From Demequina mangrovi (GTDB lineage Bacteria > Actinomycetota > Actinomycetes > Actinomycetales > Demequinaceae): a DNA stretch of 64,000 bases. The notes beneath the pieces are model-generated. The model saw nothing but the letters and a program-made list of their open reading frames with translations, was not told the DNA's origin and made no database searches. Made by a program: the position numbers and the translations under genes. Shown here piece after piece: positions 63,354 through 64,000 of the stretch (position 1 is the first letter of the stretch; each line of letters opens with the position of its first letter). The stretch is taken from NCBI RefSeq assembly GCF_000759715.1, contig NZ_BBLU01000004.1:124001-188000 (forward strand). The letters are read 5' to 3'.

Positions 63354-63679
63354 CGCGCCGCGACCGGCTGCCGCCGGCGCGAGAACGCGTCGCGGAGCCC
63401 GTCGTCTAGCTCCTGCCGCGCCGCGCGGATGCTACGTCCCCGCGCATGTCGCCCGTGTTTCGGGTCGACCCCCAATGTCACACGGATGTCACATGTGTGT
63501 CCGTTCCGTTAACAGTGGCCCGGACCTTCCCTGCGTCCGTGGCGCTTCTCGTGCGGGCTCCGACGCCCAAGAATCGATGGCATGGACGAATCTCGATCCG
63601 GCGCCGACGCCGGATGCACGGCCTCACGCCGCAGGTTCCGTCCCTGTGCCGTCCCCACCGTCCGACGAAGGAGCTCCAC
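63354..63679 (+). promoter_or_regulatory. 326-bp gap: probable promoter region of an amidohydrolase gene
   Basis: A weak hairpin (CGCGCCG 63354-63360, CGGCGCG 63375-63381) may end the transglutaminase-like transcript. At about 63475-63506 TGTCACA repeats and the palindrome CACATGTG suggest a regulator site, followed by GTTAAC. I see no other gene; short frames here have no ribosome site. Confidence 0.35.
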
Positions 63680-64000
63680 ATGACAGAGACCGTCACGATC
63701 CTCACCGCGAAGCTGGTGCGCACCATGGACGATGCCGTCCCCACGGGCACCGGCGTCGCCATCCGCGGCGGCCGCATCCTCGCGGTCGGCACGCCCGAGG
63801 TCCTCGCGCAGACCTACCCGGACGCCGAGACCGACGACCGCTACGCCGACAAGGTGCTCACGCCCGGCTTCGTCGAGGCGCACGCCCACATGGGCGGTCT
63901 CGACTCCCCGTACTTCGTCGGCTACTTCCCCCGCACCTCGCCCGACGGCACGCCGCTGCCCGGCGCGCAAAGCTTCCAGGGTGTCCTCGACGCGCTCAAG
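63680..64000 (+). CDS. amidohydrolase (metal-dependent hydrolase), N-terminal part
   Basis: First 107 codons, open to the window end. ATG 63680 after GAAGGAG. Reads MTETVTILTAKLVRTMDD, then AIRGGRILAVGTPE (the N-terminal beta domain of amidohydrolases), and VLTPGFVEAHAHMGG, where HAH is the first metal-binding pair. General style is of the YtcJ/imidazolonepropionase-like group; substrate unknown from the fragment. Confidence 0.85.
   Translation, partial: MTETVTILTAKLVRTMDDAVPTGTGVAIRGGRILAVGTPEVLAQTYPDAETDDRYADKVLTPGFVEAHAHMGGLDSPYFVGYFPRTSPDGTPLPGAQSFQGVLDALK

Overview
The window is high-GC (roughly 70 percent or more), densely coding DNA from the chromosome of an actinobacterium, most likely a member of Micrococcales. 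The evidence is the gene content: CarD, DtxR with an intact set of metal ligands, WXG100, the Glp/RimJ/SepX divisome block, DUF3027, DUF3263, DUF4031 and DUF4032 proteins, LytR_C, and a CIRCE-controlled groEL without groES. I see no plasmid, phage, insertion sequence or CRISPR hallmark. About 57 protein genes and three tRNA genes are supported.

Layout. 1-4250: a phosphate regulon operon, pstSCAB, behind a three-repeat PHO box. 4.3-9.2 kb: a conserved actinobacterial housekeeping block, carD-ispD-ispF-cysS-rlmB. 9.2-15.3 kb: a DUF4032 kinase-like protein, an orphan MsiK/UgpC-type sugar ATPase, a membrane Ser/Thr kinase, and a MauE/DsbA redox pair. 15.3-19.2 kb: tRNA-Thr, ung, DUF3263, LytR_C and groEL. 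19.2-25.4 kb: DUF4031, an orphan WXG100 protein, an HD phosphohydrolase, a cold-shock protein, DUF3027, MFS, a secreted CAP-domain protein and serC. 25.4-29.6 kb: manA, ugd, dtxR and a secreted NlpC/P60 hydrolase. 29.7-35.8 kb: an aldo/keto reductase, tRNA-Arg, a P1B-5-type metal ATPase with a C-terminal hemerythrin domain coupled to a lycopene cyclase, and a ROK regulator.

35.8-46.9 kb is the main accessory region. A GntR/FCD regulator and an ABC importer share a perfect 12-bp operator palindrome. They are followed by a translationally coupled set: CHA aldolase, 4-oxalomesaconate tautomerase, a 15-codon mini-ORF, an NAD(P)-type dehydrogenase and 4-oxalomesaconate hydratase. Two tandem paralogous MFS carriers follow. 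This is the lower end of the protocatechuate 4,5-cleavage/gallate pathway without a ring-cleavage dioxygenase, so the entry substrate is unknown. 47-51.3 kb holds a 1408-residue helicase/nuclease-like protein whose nucleotide-binding loop looks lost. 51.3-55.1 kb holds fmdB, a 5-formyl-THF cyclo-ligase and glp-rimJ-sepX. 55.3-58.9 kb holds a glycosyltransferase and a GH92 mannosidase-like enzyme. The end carries tRNA-Ala, a sirtuin, a PIF1-like helicase with a BRCT tail, a transglutaminase-like protein and the start of an amidohydrolase.

Three genome-wide signals stand out beyond the genes. (1) The 9-mer GGACGATGC occurs 29 times, eight of them in the small intergenic fraction. (2) Intergenic repeat clusters around CGGGACGCTCA are arranged as nested inverted pairs with compensating changes. 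(3) At least 15 genes carry a TANNNT box exactly 6-7 nt upstream of the start codon, which implies leaderless mRNAs and fixes their starts.
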